This document shows positions 1 through 8,050 of a stretch of 64,000 nucleotides of DNA, one piece after another. The notes beneath the pieces are model-generated. The model did no database searches. It was given only the letters and a program-made list of their open reading frames with translations, and had not been told where the DNA came from. Both the position numbers and the translations under genes were made by a program. Where the stretch lies: assembly GCA_017501665.1 (NCBI GenBank), contig JAFVWM010000036.1, positions 158,498 to 222,497 of the forward strand. Direction: 5' to 3'. Position 1 is the first letter of the stretch; every line of letters begins with the position of its first letter. The stretch comes from Alphaproteobacteria bacterium. GTDB taxonomy: Bacteria; Pseudomonadota; Alphaproteobacteria; RF32; CAG-239.

Positions 1-445
1 CAGTAACTTTTGAAGTTGCACCATGATCGGCACCGGCCCAACGGGCATCATATTTAGTAATCATACCAAAAGGTACATTAACACCCAAACCAAATGTATA
101 TTTATCATTTATTTGATGAGAATATGACATGTTCGGAGCAACAGCAGAGTGAACAATATTATGAACATCTGATTCATCACCTTGTCCGCCAACATTTTTA
201 ATATTGCTGGCTGAAGCTTCCGGAGCAATATATGTACCGCCAACATTCAATTGAGTACCCTTTTGGCGTGTAAGACCTGCCACATTAAAATAAGCATAAG
301 AGTTGTTTTCTGCACCGGCGGTAGCACCGGCAAAAGCATTACCCATAGCGGCACCGGATTGTTCACGAAGATGGAATCCGGCAGCATTTGCATTTGTGAT
401 GGCCATAACAGAAGCCAAAGCTGTATATGTAAGAAGTTTTTTCAT
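1..445 (-). CDS. fadL: FadL-type outer membrane protein, first copy (partial, C-terminus beyond left edge)
   Basis: N-terminal 148 codons of an outer-membrane long-chain fatty acid/hydrophobic compound porin of the FadL/OmpP1/TodX family. The sequence begins with a signal peptide ending ...NANA and continues AGFHLREQSGAAMGNAFAGA, the family's conserved mature N-terminus (hatch region). The ATG at 443-445 has AAAGGA upstream. It is nearly identical, including at the DNA level, to the complete copy at 5544-6779, so the two are recent duplicates pointing away from each other around the aas-tetR genes. An operator palindrome and a promoter resembling that of the second copy lie upstream. The C-terminal barrel is outside the window, so intactness cannot be judged. 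Confidence 0.88.
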   Translation of the reverse strand, partial: MKKLLTYTALASVMAITNANAAGFHLREQSGAAMGNAFAGATAGAENNSYAYFNVAGLTRQKGTQLNVGGTYIAPEASASNIKNVGGQGDESDVHNIVHSAVAPNMSYSHQINDKYTFGLGVNVPFGMITKYDARWAGADHGATSKVT

Positions 446-507
446 AAATAAAAATCCTTTTTGTTTAACTACGAAAGTTGTTATAACATAAAAAAATAAA
501 AAATCAA

Positions 508-519
508 TCAATCGATTGA
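508..519. promoter_or_regulatory. Operator palindrome TCAATCGATTGA upstream of fadL copy 1
   Basis: Perfect 12-bp palindrome, the same as those at 4658-4669 and 5466-5477. On the minus strand it runs into TTGATT and, about 16-20 nt further on, TATGTTATAAC, so it overlaps the probable -35 region of the first fadL. The layout matches that of the second fadL promoter. The likely ligand is the TetR-family regulator encoded at 4813 (inference). Confidence 0.7.
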
Positions 520-731
520 ATTATTTTTTAATTATTTTTAATTTTTGTTGTTTTTCAAAAAGATAGACTGTTAAAAAAATTAAAAAAAGATAAAAACGCT
601 ATAAAAATACTTTTTTTAATGCAAAAAATATGTTAGTATAGAAAAAGTGCTTGCTTTTTAATATTCAAAGTGCTACAAACCTTATGATTTATTGGATTAA
701 CCTTAATTTTACATGAAAAGGGGTGATTTAA

Positions 732-938
732 GTGGTTCAAGTTACTGTTATTGGTAATGACGTTGGACAATCTTTGAAAGTTTTGAAGAAAAAGATGCAA
801 CGTGAAGGTATCTTCCGTGAGATGAAACTTCGCCGTTGTCACGAAAAAAATTCTGAAAAGAAAGCCCGTCGTCAAGCTGAAGCCGTTCGTCGTGCTCGCA
901 AACAGTTGCGTAAACGCTTAGATACTGAAGGATTCTAA
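732..938 (+). CDS. rpsU: 30S ribosomal protein S21
   Basis: 68 residues, very basic, with the S21 family signature (start [20 protein letters not shown], then a REMKLRR block and an Arg/Lys-rich tail). S21 is a small-subunit protein used in translation initiation. The start is GTG at 732, preceded by AAAAGGGG, which is a strong Shine-Dalgarno sequence. It is monocistronic and followed by a terminator. Confidence 0.97.
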   Translation: MVQVTVIGNDVGQSLKVLKKKMQREGIFREMKLRRCHEKNSEKKARRQAEAVRRARKQLRKRLDTEGF

Positions 939-965
939 TTTAGAGTTTTTCAAACAAAAATCTTA

Positions 966-998
966 AACCGTCTCATTAGCTTGAGGCGGTTTTTTGTT
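966..998 (+). terminator. Rho-independent terminator after rpsU
   Basis: GC-rich stem pairing ACCGTCTCA with TGAGGCGGT (one G-T pair) across a six-base loop, followed by a T run. Confidence 0.85.
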
Positions 999-1058
999 GT
1001 TTTTTTTGCTGTTTTATGATAATATTTATATAAATAGAACAAGCATAAAGGAAAAATT

Positions 1059-2045
1059 ATGACTGATAACAAAGAAATTATTGATGAAAAAAGATTTTCT
1101 GAAATTTTGGAAATTTTAAATATTTTAAAAGAAAATAATTACGAAAATATTTCCGAAGAACACTATACACAATTTAATAGTGCTTTGTCCTATGCTCGTT
1201 CCGAACTACCCCGAAATGACGAACCTTTTAAAAATTTAATGTCTGTTTCAGAAAGACAAAAAGAGTTTAATGAAAAAATCGACGGCAGAGATCCTGATGG
1301 ATTTCTCAATCGACACTTTGACAATCTCGAAAAAGAATACCAAATTGGCACCCTTCCTTCATCCGAAATCAAAGAACATAACAAAGTTGAATACCAAGAA
1401 CTACTACCTTTCGATTTTATGCCTCAAACAGAATTAAAAAGAGAAGAAAATAAAGAGTATTATCAAAAAGCTGAAGATATCTTAGAAAAGCTCAAAGAGG
1501 CAAATCCGTTTTTTAAAGAAGCACTTAAAGATAAAGAGGTTAACTTTAAAATCCTTGAAGGTAAAGATAATGATGGCAAATTTTGTTATGATGAGTACAT
1601 TAGAAGCGAAGGAAAAACTGTAACAATTAATCTGGAAAGCTCTTTATTTGCTGAATCCGGTAAAGGTAAAGAGATGTTGCCCATGGTTATAGCACATGAA
1701 TTCGGTCACTTTATAGATGTTGCCAAACGTCCTTTGGGTTATACCGGTATGTTACAAGATAAACAAGAATTTTTTGCAGACATCCTTGGCGCTAAAATGG
1801 CCCAAAATGCCGGTTATGAAAAATCAATAACAGCTTTTAAGGAAAATCTAAACTCAAAAAAAGACTCTTTACTAAAATCCCGAGCTAAACTTCTTAACGA
1901 AAGATATCCGGAGACAAATACTAAAATTAATTCCGACAGAATAGCTGAACTTCGTGGTATAACTCCAAAACCGCCATTCAAAACAACGCAAACAAATATA
2001 AACCCCAATTCCGTTAAACTATATAAAGAAAATACCGTAAGGTAA
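1059..2045 (+). CDS. Orphan zincin-like metallopeptidase domain protein
   Basis: 328 residues, Lys/Glu-rich, no signal peptide or membrane segment. A gluzincin-type HEFGH motif is visible at residues 213-217. It is followed 20 residues later by EFFAD (E237), which could be the third zinc ligand, as in ImmA/IrrE-like and related zincins. The N-terminal ~150 residues look helical and charged, without a recognised domain. The C-terminal tail is Lys/Asn-rich and looks disordered. It is a single-gene unit between rpsU and aas with weak base-composition contrast. A regulatory protease, a toxin or a host-directed effector are all possible; substrate and family are not recognised. Confidence 0.75.
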   Translation: MTDNKEIIDEKRFSEILEILNILKENNYENISEEHYTQFNSALSYARSELPRNDEPFKNLMSVSERQKEFNEKIDGRDPDGFLNRHFDNLEKEYQIGTLPSSEIKEHNKVEYQELLPFDFMPQTELKREENKEYYQKAEDILEKLKEANPFFKEALKDKEVNFKILEGKDNDGKFCYDEYIRSEGKTVTINLESSLFAESGKGKEMLPMVIAHEFGHFIDVAKRPLGYTGMLQDKQEFFADILGAKMAQNAGYEKSITAFKENLNSKKDSLLKSRAKLLNERYPETNTKINSDRIAELRGITPKPPFKTTQTNINPNSVKLYKENTVR

Positions 2046-2129
2046 TATATAATCTGATTTAACATCAATTATCTTAAAATAAAAAATAGCTAATAACCAA
2101 AGTAATAGAAGCAAAAAAAGAAGACTCAT
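2019..2129 (-). CDS. Possible small hydrophobic protein (36 aa)
   Basis: A 36-codon ORF starts MSLLFLLLLLWLLAIFYF, which reads as one transmembrane helix, followed by a short polar tail. GGAG lies 5 nt before the ATG, which is a good ribosome-binding site. It overlaps the 3' end of the opposite-strand metallopeptidase gene. The reading frame is also open further upstream, but that extension runs through a terminator hairpin. I regard it as possible only. Confidence 0.25.
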   Translation of the reverse strand: MSLLFLLLLLWLLAIFYFKIIDVKSDYILPYGIFFI

Positions 2130-2218
2130 ACATTCTCCGTTAAGGTCGAAGAACAGTTTAGATAAAGTCAAAATAAAAAAACTTAAGATAATGAGGTTAA
2201 TAGAAGCAAAAAAAGAAG
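2103..2218. repeat. 21-nt direct repeat pair, 95 bp apart
   Basis: The 21-nt sequence beginning TAATAGAAGCAAAAAAAGAA occurs at 2103-2123 and again at 2198-2218. The second copy runs into the stem of the hairpin at 2208-2245. Function unknown. Confidence 0.6.
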
Positions 2219-2245
2219 GCTGAAATTTTCCAGCCTTCTTTTTTT
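2208..2245. terminator. Terminator-like hairpin with flanking A and T runs
   Basis: AGAAGGCTG pairs with CAGCCTTCT across a short loop. There is an A run before and a T run after, so it could stop transcription from either side (metallopeptidase gene or aas). Confidence 0.7.
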
Positions 2246-2263
2246 CTAGCATTAGTTCTCAAT

Positions 2264-2403
2264 TACACGAGTTTTTTCTAAAAACTTGGAGAATAGTTCA
2301 GATAGAGTAATTTCTAGGGGTATTAAAAATTTTAGCGTACAAATAGCTACGTGAATTTTTAACTACCCCGTAAAATTGCTCTAGATGAGCTGTTATACAA
2401 GTT
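2264..2403. repeat. Long imperfect palindrome abutting the 3' end of aas (copy 1 of a repeat family)
   Basis: The segment folds on itself over about 120 nt. Paired blocks include ACTTGG...ACAAGT at the ends, GAGTAATTT with AAATTGCTC, GGGGTATTAAAAATT with AATTTTTAACTACCCC, and a GCGTAC/CTACGT centre. The flanking ACGAGTTTTT, the end sequences and the central motif recur at 12983-13126. In both places the element ends right at the stop codon of a minus-strand gene. This accounts for the 2046-2403 gap. Confidence 0.65.
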
Positions 2404-4572
2404 TTAAGCAATACCCAGTTCAGCCATAACCTCCTTCTTAAGCGTCACATTATCCGCCTTACCTGTTGCAAACACAGGCAACGAATCACGATAAACGATA
2501 ACTCTCGGGAGATAAAGCTCCGGCAAACCGTTTTGCTTAATGTAAGCATGCAAGCGATCGTTAGTAGCTTTTTTGTTATTGGTAGCCAAAACAATCTGCT
2601 CACCTTTGGTTTCGTGAGGAACAGCAACGATTCCGTATGCCCATTCGACACCATCAGCCTCAAAAGCTTTGACCACAGTTTCATGAACAGCATTTAATGA
2701 GACCATTTCACCGCCGACTTTTGCAAAACGTTTTATTCTGTCACGAATATATACAAAGCCGATCTCATCAATCTCAACCACGTCACCGGTATGATACCAA
2801 CCATCTTTCAATGGCTCTAATACCCCTGGATTATCAGGATGAATGTATCCCATCATAACATTAGGACCTTTAACCCACAATTCACCACCATTTTTAATTC
2901 CGTCAACCGGAACAATTTTGTGTTGAATTTTAGGCAATAATTTACCGATAGAGCCAAAGCGATTAAAGATTCGGTTGTTAGCCGTAACCACCGGCGAACA
3001 TTCGGTTGAACCATACGCCTCTTTAACCGAAACACCTAATCTTTCACCCCAAAGATTACGAGTATCAGGTTTAACAGCCTCGGCACCACCATACATAATA
3101 CGAAGGCTATGAAAATCCATCGGGTGTGCAATTTTTGCATAACCTCTGAAGAATGTATCTGTTCCAAGCAAGGCTGTTGCACCGATTTCATAAGAAAGTT
3201 CGGCAATAACACGATAGTGTAACGGCGACGGATACAAGAACAATTTACATCCGTTATACATGGGGAACAAAGTACCAACCGTCAAACCGAAACTATGGAA
3301 CATAGGCAAAGCATTAAGCAACGTATCTTTGTTGTTCAACGTTTCGATACAATTCAATTGATCTACGTTAGATATAATATTAGAGTGGCTCAAAACAACG
3401 GCTTTCGGAGCTCCTTCAGAACCTGAGGTAAACAAAATAACCGCTTTTTTATTACCGCCCACCGGATGTGGCACGCGTTTAACCTTGTATCTGATATAAG
3501 CACCAAGTTTGTCTTTTAATGTCAGATGTTTGCGTAACTCTTCCAAATAAAAGATTTTGTATCCTGCTTCACGCATAGCTTCGATAACATCTTCCATTTT
3601 GGCATTTCTGATAAACAAGTGCGAAGTAATAATCATCTTAACTTGAGCGGTATTACACATCGAAACCATGTTTTTTGCACCGACAGAAAAGTTTAACATA
3701 ACCGGTACACGTTCATAAGCCGATAAACCGAAGAAAGAACAAACCGTAGCCAATGAGTTTGGTAACAATAAAGCTACATGCTCACCGGGTTGTGTCATTT
3801 TCTTAAAGAAACGCCCCAAAACAAACGATTTGATAACAATATCCTTATAAGATTGCGGAACACGATTAATATCTTCAAAAAACTTAACACGACGGAACCA
3901 ACCTTGCTTAGAGTTAATTTTTGCCACTTTCATCAACATACCGAACAAAGATATATTACCATTATTAGAAGCATCAAAGCACATATCGCGCATAATCATA
4001 TAAACTTCGTTACTGATGTGATCACGTTGACGACGTAATTCATCTTTTAACTTAAACTTTACCGGCTTTCTGACCGTAATAGTAATTCTCGGAAGCGGAC
4101 GATGAGGCAACTTACCTTTGGTTTTTGAAAAATAACCGAACTGCGGACCGTCAATCCATACCGGAACGATTGGTGCTCCTGATTTATCGGCAGCCAAACC
4201 CGGAGCCTCATAAATTTTCATCAAACCGCCGTTTTCCGTCATACGACCTTCGGCAAATATAACACAACATCTTCCGCTATCAATTTTGGCGATTAATTCC
4301 TTCAAATCACCCGGTTCAATTGGATTAAACGGCATAACATCTGCCGTTTGCATAATCATTCTTATCCATTTATTGCGATATAAATGACCATTCAATGCAA
4401 ACACCGGATTCCCCGGCAAGAAAGCAAACAGCATAATCGGATCCAAAAAAGATACATGGTTCGATACATAAACAGCCTTAGTCGGAAGCTTATTTTCATC
4501 AAACTGAATGTTGCATCTTACTTTGAAAACAGTAAAAATAACACGAAGGCAAAAACGTACAAAATTTCTCAC
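2404..4572 (-). CDS. aas: Bifunctional lysophospholipid acyltransferase / acyl-ACP synthetase
   Basis: 722-residue fusion. The N-terminal PlsC-like acyltransferase has NHVSFLDP with H39 and D44 as the HX4D motif, and a later FAEGR motif. The AMP-binding acyl-CoA/ACP synthetase domain has the P-loop-like FTSGSEGAPK, then YGSTE, and the hinge segment YHTGDVVEID...DRIKRFAKVGGE. Aas re-acylates lysophosphatidylethanolamine at the inner membrane using fatty acids activated on ACP, and so salvages exogenous fatty acids. Length and order match the E. coli enzyme. It is divergent from the TetR regulator, with a shared operator at 4658, which fits co-regulation with the two FadL porins. Confidence 0.93.
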   Translation of the reverse strand: MRNFVRFCLRVIFTVFKVRCNIQFDENKLPTKAVYVSNHVSFLDPIMLFAFLPGNPVFALNGHLYRNKWIRMIMQTADVMPFNPIEPGDLKELIAKIDSGRCCVIFAEGRMTENGGLMKIYEAPGLAADKSGAPIVPVWIDGPQFGYFSKTKGKLPHRPLPRITITVRKPVKFKLKDELRRQRDHISNEVYMIMRDMCFDASNNGNISLFGMLMKVAKINSKQGWFRRVKFFEDINRVPQSYKDIVIKSFVLGRFFKKMTQPGEHVALLLPNSLATVCSFFGLSAYERVPVMLNFSVGAKNMVSMCNTAQVKMIITSHLFIRNAKMEDVIEAMREAGYKIFYLEELRKHLTLKDKLGAYIRYKVKRVPHPVGGNKKAVILFTSGSEGAPKAVVLSHSNIISNVDQLNCIETLNNKDTLLNALPMFHSFGLTVGTLFPMYNGCKLFLYPSPLHYRVIAELSYEIGATALLGTDTFFRGYAKIAHPMDFHSLRIMYGGAEAVKPDTRNLWGERLGVSVKEAYGSTECSPVVTANNRIFNRFGSIGKLLPKIQHKIVPVDGIKNGGELWVKGPNVMMGYIHPDNPGVLEPLKDGWYHTGDVVEIDEIGFVYIRDRIKRFAKVGGEMVSLNAVHETVVKAFEADGVEWAYGIVAVPHETKGEQIVLATNNKKATNDRLHAYIKQNGLPELYLPRVIVYRDSLPVFATGKADNVTLKKEVMAELGIA

Positions 4573-4657
4573 GATATATAACTCCAGTAGTTCACGTTAA
4601 CTCTTTTTTAACCCACTTTATAAGCAACTGTAAAGCAAAAAAAATCAATCCACATAT

Positions 4658-4669
4658 TCAATCGATTGA
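4658..4669. promoter_or_regulatory. Operator palindrome between aas and the TetR regulator
   Basis: Perfect TCAATCGATTGA in the 240-bp divergent intergenic region. An extra half-like TCAATC lies just to its left. The position suits autoregulation of the TetR gene and control of aas. Confidence 0.68.
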
Positions 4670-4812
4670 TTTAATCAATAACATATTGTTTTTTATAAAA
4701 AAAATAAGTTTTACACAAAAGTGGATAAAACCTGATTGTAATTTTTAAATATCTGATATAAACAAATTAATTGTCTGGACCAACATATATATTTAAAGGA
4801 GTACTCTTATCC

Positions 4813-5451
4813 ATGCCTGCAGATTCAAAAAGCAAGCTGTTGTGGTCAGCGTTTGAGGAATTTGCCAAAAACGGCTTTTCCGGTGCCTCGACCAGAGATA
4901 TCGCAGCCAAAGCAGACATCAACATTTCTTCAATTTTATATTATTTCGGCGGTAAAAAAGGTATTTACACCGCAGCTTTGAAAAAAATTGTCGATACAAT
5001 TAACGAAATGACAGCAGAGCTTAACTCTCGATACTCCGAAGTTATTGAAAAACAGGATTCGAAACAAGCTCGTATTCTCTTAAAAGAAATGTCCGAATAT
5101 TTCTTAAACATTTTGTGCTCTAAAGAATTGTCGCCCAATGTCAAAAAGGTTTTCTTAAGCGAATACTCCAGTCCTACCGACGAATTCAATATTTTATATG
5201 ATGAACTGATTCGTCCGGTGCATGATCGTATGTCTAACCTGCTTCATTTGGCCAGCAATAAATCAATTGATATAAAAAATTGCTATTTTTATATTTTCCC
5301 GCTTTTTTCACAGCTTTTTGTTTTTGCATCTCGCAAAGAATCTATATGCAAACTCATGGAATGGGAAGACTATGATGACAAGGCTACGCTTGAGTTACAG
5401 CGATATACCAGTTCACAAATTGACTTCATTTTAGACTACTTAAAAAAATAA
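4813..5451 (+). CDS. TetR/AcrR-family transcriptional regulator of the fatty-acid locus
   Basis: 212 residues. The N-terminal TetR-type helix-turn-helix reads FAKNGFSGASTRDIAAKADI then SILYYFGGKKGIY, followed by a helical ligand/dimer domain. The frame is open back to a TTG at 4771, but I choose the ATG at 4813 because AAAGGAG lies 11 nt before it and the product then begins at the usual distance from the HTH. Its probable targets are the three TCAATCGATTGA sites at aas/tetR, fadL1 and fadL2. A fatty acyl thioester or free fatty acid effector is inferred from the neighbours, not seen. Confidence 0.9.
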   Translation: MPADSKSKLLWSAFEEFAKNGFSGASTRDIAAKADINISSILYYFGGKKGIYTAALKKIVDTINEMTAELNSRYSEVIEKQDSKQARILLKEMSEYFLNILCSKELSPNVKKVFLSEYSSPTDEFNILYDELIRPVHDRMSNLLHLASNKSIDIKNCYFYIFPLFSQLFVFASRKESICKLMEWEDYDDKATLELQRYTSSQIDFILDYLKK

Positions 5452-5463
5452 ATATCAACAAAA

Positions 5464-5504
5464 AATCAATCGATTGATTGACAAATCAAAATTTATGTTA
5501 TAAA
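5464..5504 (+). promoter_or_regulatory. Operator plus promoter of fadL copy 2
   Basis: AATCAATCGATTGATT (5464-5479) is a 16-bp perfect palindrome. It overlaps TTGATT (5475-5480) and TTGACA (5478-5483). A -10 TATAAA lies at 5499-5504, 18 or 15 nt away. The TATGTTATAA block is shared with the fadL1 promoter. Operator over -35 implies repression by steric block. Confidence 0.72.
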
Positions 5505-5543
5505 CGTCCTTATTGTGTGTTTAATAATAAGGACGTTTGTACT

Positions 5544-6779
5544 ATGAAAAAACTACTTACTTTTACTGCTTTAGCCTCTGTTATGGCTATTGCTAACGCT
5601 AATGCTGCCGGATTCCATCTTCGTGAACAATCCGGTGCCGCTTTGGGTAATGCTTTTGCCGGTGCTACTGCCGGTGCAGAAAACAACTCTTATGCTTATT
5701 TTAACGCTGCCGGTCTTACCCGTCACAAAGGTAAACAATTTAATATCGGTGGCACATACATTGCTCCGGAGGCTTCAGCCAGCAATATCAAAGGAAACGG
5801 TGAAAAATCTGATGTACACAACATCGTACACTCTGCCGTTGCTCCGAATATGTCTTATTCACAACAAATTGATGACAAATTTACTTTTGGTTTAGGTATC
5901 AATGTTCCATTCGGTATGATTACCAAATATGATGAAAGTTGGGCAGGTGCTGCTGATGGCGTAACATCTAAAGTTACTGCCGTAACCACAACCCCGATGC
6001 TTGCTTATAAAGCAACCGATAAATTGTCTTTGGGTGCAGGTTTGCCTATCCAATACTTCAAAGCAAGACTGACTTCTACTGCCCAATCTTCTTCGGGAGC
6101 GGCAGATGTAGCTATTGAAGGTGCCTCTGTTGATGTGGGATATCAACTCAGTGCTTTGTACGAATTTAATGACAAGACTCGTGTTGGTGTAAACTATCGC
6201 AGTGAAATCAATCACAAATTAAAAGGCGAAGTTGAATCGAAAACATTTGCAGGTACTTCTTATGGACCTATCTATAACCAAGACATCTCTGCTCGTATTG
6301 ATACACCGGCTTTGTTGTCTGTCGGTGCATATCATGAAATCAATGACAAATGGGCTGTTATGGCCGAATATCAACGTGTATTCTGGAACTCTTTTGATGC
6401 TATTGATATCTATGGTGTAGATACTCCTAGTTTAGTATCAAACACTCCTGAAAACTGGGAAGATGCCAACTTTTATGCAATCGGTGCTTCTTACCAAATT
6501 GACAATCAATGGAAGCTTCGTTTAGGTTTGGCTTATGATGATTCTGCCGTTAAAGTTGACTATCGTACACCTCGTGTACCTGATTCAAGACGTATTTGGT
6601 ACTCAACAGGTCTTGAATACAAATACAACGACAATTTGACTTTTGATATGGGCTTTACATACATTCAAGCTAAAGAAGCCAGCATTGATATTGCTCCAAG
6701 AGGAACTTCTGCCGGTGTAAAAGCTGATTATGAAAACTCGGTTAAGATGTGGGGCTTGTCTGTAAATTACAAGTTCTAA
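5544..6779 (+). CDS. fadL: FadL-type outer membrane protein, second copy
   Basis: 411 residues, OmpP1/FadL/TodX family, a 14-strand outer-membrane channel for long-chain fatty acids and other hydrophobic compounds. A signal peptide ends ...NANA, then AGFHLREQSG. It ends SVNYKF, with the C-terminal aromatic typical of outer-membrane barrels. Start at the ATG 5544 with AAGGA before it; the open frame back to 5478 contains the operator and is not coding. It is almost identical at its 5' end to fadL1. A strong terminator follows. Confidence 0.93.
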   Translation: MKKLLTFTALASVMAIANANAAGFHLREQSGAALGNAFAGATAGAENNSYAYFNAAGLTRHKGKQFNIGGTYIAPEASASNIKGNGEKSDVHNIVHSAVAPNMSYSQQIDDKFTFGLGINVPFGMITKYDESWAGAADGVTSKVTAVTTTPMLAYKATDKLSLGAGLPIQYFKARLTSTAQSSSGAADVAIEGASVDVGYQLSALYEFNDKTRVGVNYRSEINHKLKGEVESKTFAGTSYGPIYNQDISARIDTPALLSVGAYHEINDKWAVMAEYQRVFWNSFDAIDIYGVDTPSLVSNTPENWEDANFYAIGASYQIDNQWKLRLGLAYDDSAVKVDYRTPRVPDSRRIWYSTGLEYKYNDNLTFDMGFTYIQAKEASIDIAPRGTSAGVKADYENSVKMWGLSVNYKF

Positions 6780-6798
6780 TTAGAACAACCATTATAAA

Positions 6799-6829
6799 AA
6801 AACCTCCGAAATTTCGGAGGTTTTTTTTA
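6799..6829. terminator. Bidirectional terminator between fadL2 and the 6842-7987 operon
   Basis: CCTCCGAAATTTCGGAGG forms a perfect stem, with A run before and T run after. Confidence 0.9.
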
Positions 6830-6841
6830 ATCTTATATCAG

Positions 6842-7420
6842 CTATTCAATACAACAATCAACGGCTTTTTTCACAAAAGCTTTCATTTTTGCCAAAGTAC
6901 CGCCCTCTTCTTTTACTTCTTTCTTCTTAACCGGTGCTTTATTTTCTTCTAATTTTTCCGATATTTTTTTAATATCTTCCAAATTATCTTCCACCCACTT
7001 AACATCAGACACATCAAGCATCTTCATATTAAGTCCCCAAAACAGACAATATAAATCATAAGCTTGATTAAACAAATCATAAGCCAAATCTTTGTGCCCT
7101 AATGATTGCTGTTTTGTACCGACTTCCATCAAACGCATAGAAGATGACAACAAGTGTTTCGAAATACACCAAACTTCCCCCTCATATTCAGGGATAACAC
7201 GTTGCATAAGATTTTTTCTAAGTTCTCTGACACCTTCAACCAAATCATAAAAAGAATTTTTGCCTGTCTTTGCACCTGAAAAAACCAAATGTTCTTCAAT
7301 TGAAATAAGATTCATAATTGCAATAGTCAAGTCCTGATCAGATGACAAATCTTTCGGATTAACCTTTTTTGCTTGATCGACTCTTTCAACAAATTCTTTC
7401 ACATCTTTTGCTTTTTTCAT
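6842..7420 (-). CDS. Unknown conserved helical protein
   Basis: 192 residues, soluble and mostly helical, with a Lys/Glu-rich linker near the C-terminus and CC close to the end. Distinct central motifs are ISIEEHL, then GEVWCISKHLL and SSMRLMEVGTK. Its ATG abuts the stop codon of the membrane-protein gene at 7421, so the two are co-translated. I recall similar paired proteins in Patescibacteria (CPR) genomes, but cannot confirm it here. Function not recognised. Confidence 0.75.
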   Translation of the reverse strand: MKKAKDVKEFVERVDQAKKVNPKDLSSDQDLTIAIMNLISIEEHLVFSGAKTGKNSFYDLVEGVRELRKNLMQRVIPEYEGEVWCISKHLLSSSMRLMEVGTKQQSLGHKDLAYDLFNQAYDLYCLFWGLNMKMLDVSDVKWVEDNLEDIKKISEKLEENKAPVKKKEVKEEGGTLAKMKAFVKKAVDCCIE

Positions 7421-7987
7421 CTATTTATCTCCCGAAAATTCATACAAACCCGAAGCATCCAATAAATCAGCCTTTACCGGCAAAGCTTCGCCTAACGGAT
7501 AATAATTAAAATAAACACTCAATAAGGCAAGAGCCAACACCGGCAACACCACTTTTTCGAACGGAAAATGCGCATGACCGCCGTTTCTGGCTTTCATCCA
7601 TTGATAAAATTTTGATACATAAATAAAAGTCAAAGCACCCAAAATCGTGCTAAATAACAGCGGATCCATATAAAACACACCGATTATTTTGGGAGCATAT
7701 GGCATTTCAACATACATAAATCCGATTGAGGCCACTGATATAACCATCAATAACAAATTTCGACCGGCAAAATTCCAATTTTTCTTTTCAAACCAAAGTA
7801 TCAACCAATAACCTAATAATGCCAACATTGCACCGGCCCAAACACCGACAACGGCATCATCAACGCCATATCTTCTGGCTACTTCCAACGAAGCACCAAC
7901 CGCAACCGTACAAACTGCACAAGCCGGATTTGCCCATACTTTTGTTGTATATAAAATAACAATCAATAAAGACAATATACCAATCAT
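7421..7987 (-). CDS. Unknown membrane protein with NPACAVCTVAVGA motif
   Basis: 188 residues with about five hydrophobic segments. A signal-like first helix is followed by NPACAVCTVAVGA, in which a CxxC pair sits just after the first segment, facing the non-cytoplasmic side or the membrane surface. A His-containing loop (GGHAHF) comes later. It is the first gene of a two-gene operon with the 192-residue soluble protein. The CxxC could bind metal or be redox-active (inference). The family resembles CPR membrane proteins from memory; no function known to me. Confidence 0.78.
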   Translation of the reverse strand: MIGILSLLIVILYTTKVWANPACAVCTVAVGASLEVARRYGVDDAVVGVWAGAMLALLGYWLILWFEKKNWNFAGRNLLLMVISVASIGFMYVEMPYAPKIIGVFYMDPLLFSTILGALTFIYVSKFYQWMKARNGGHAHFPFEKVVLPVLALALLSVYFNYYPLGEALPVKADLLDASGLYEFSGDK

Positions 7988-8050
7988 AATTTTATCCCTT
8001 TATTTAAATATACCTGTTAAAATTTGTAACACATAATTATTAAAAAAGCA

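Noticed and set aside
633-875. 80-aa minus-strand ORF over rpsU
   Set aside because: Antisense shadow of rpsU.
5478-5543. 22-residue upstream extension of FadL2
   Set aside because: It runs through the operator and promoter; the ATG at 5544 has the ribosome site and signal peptide.
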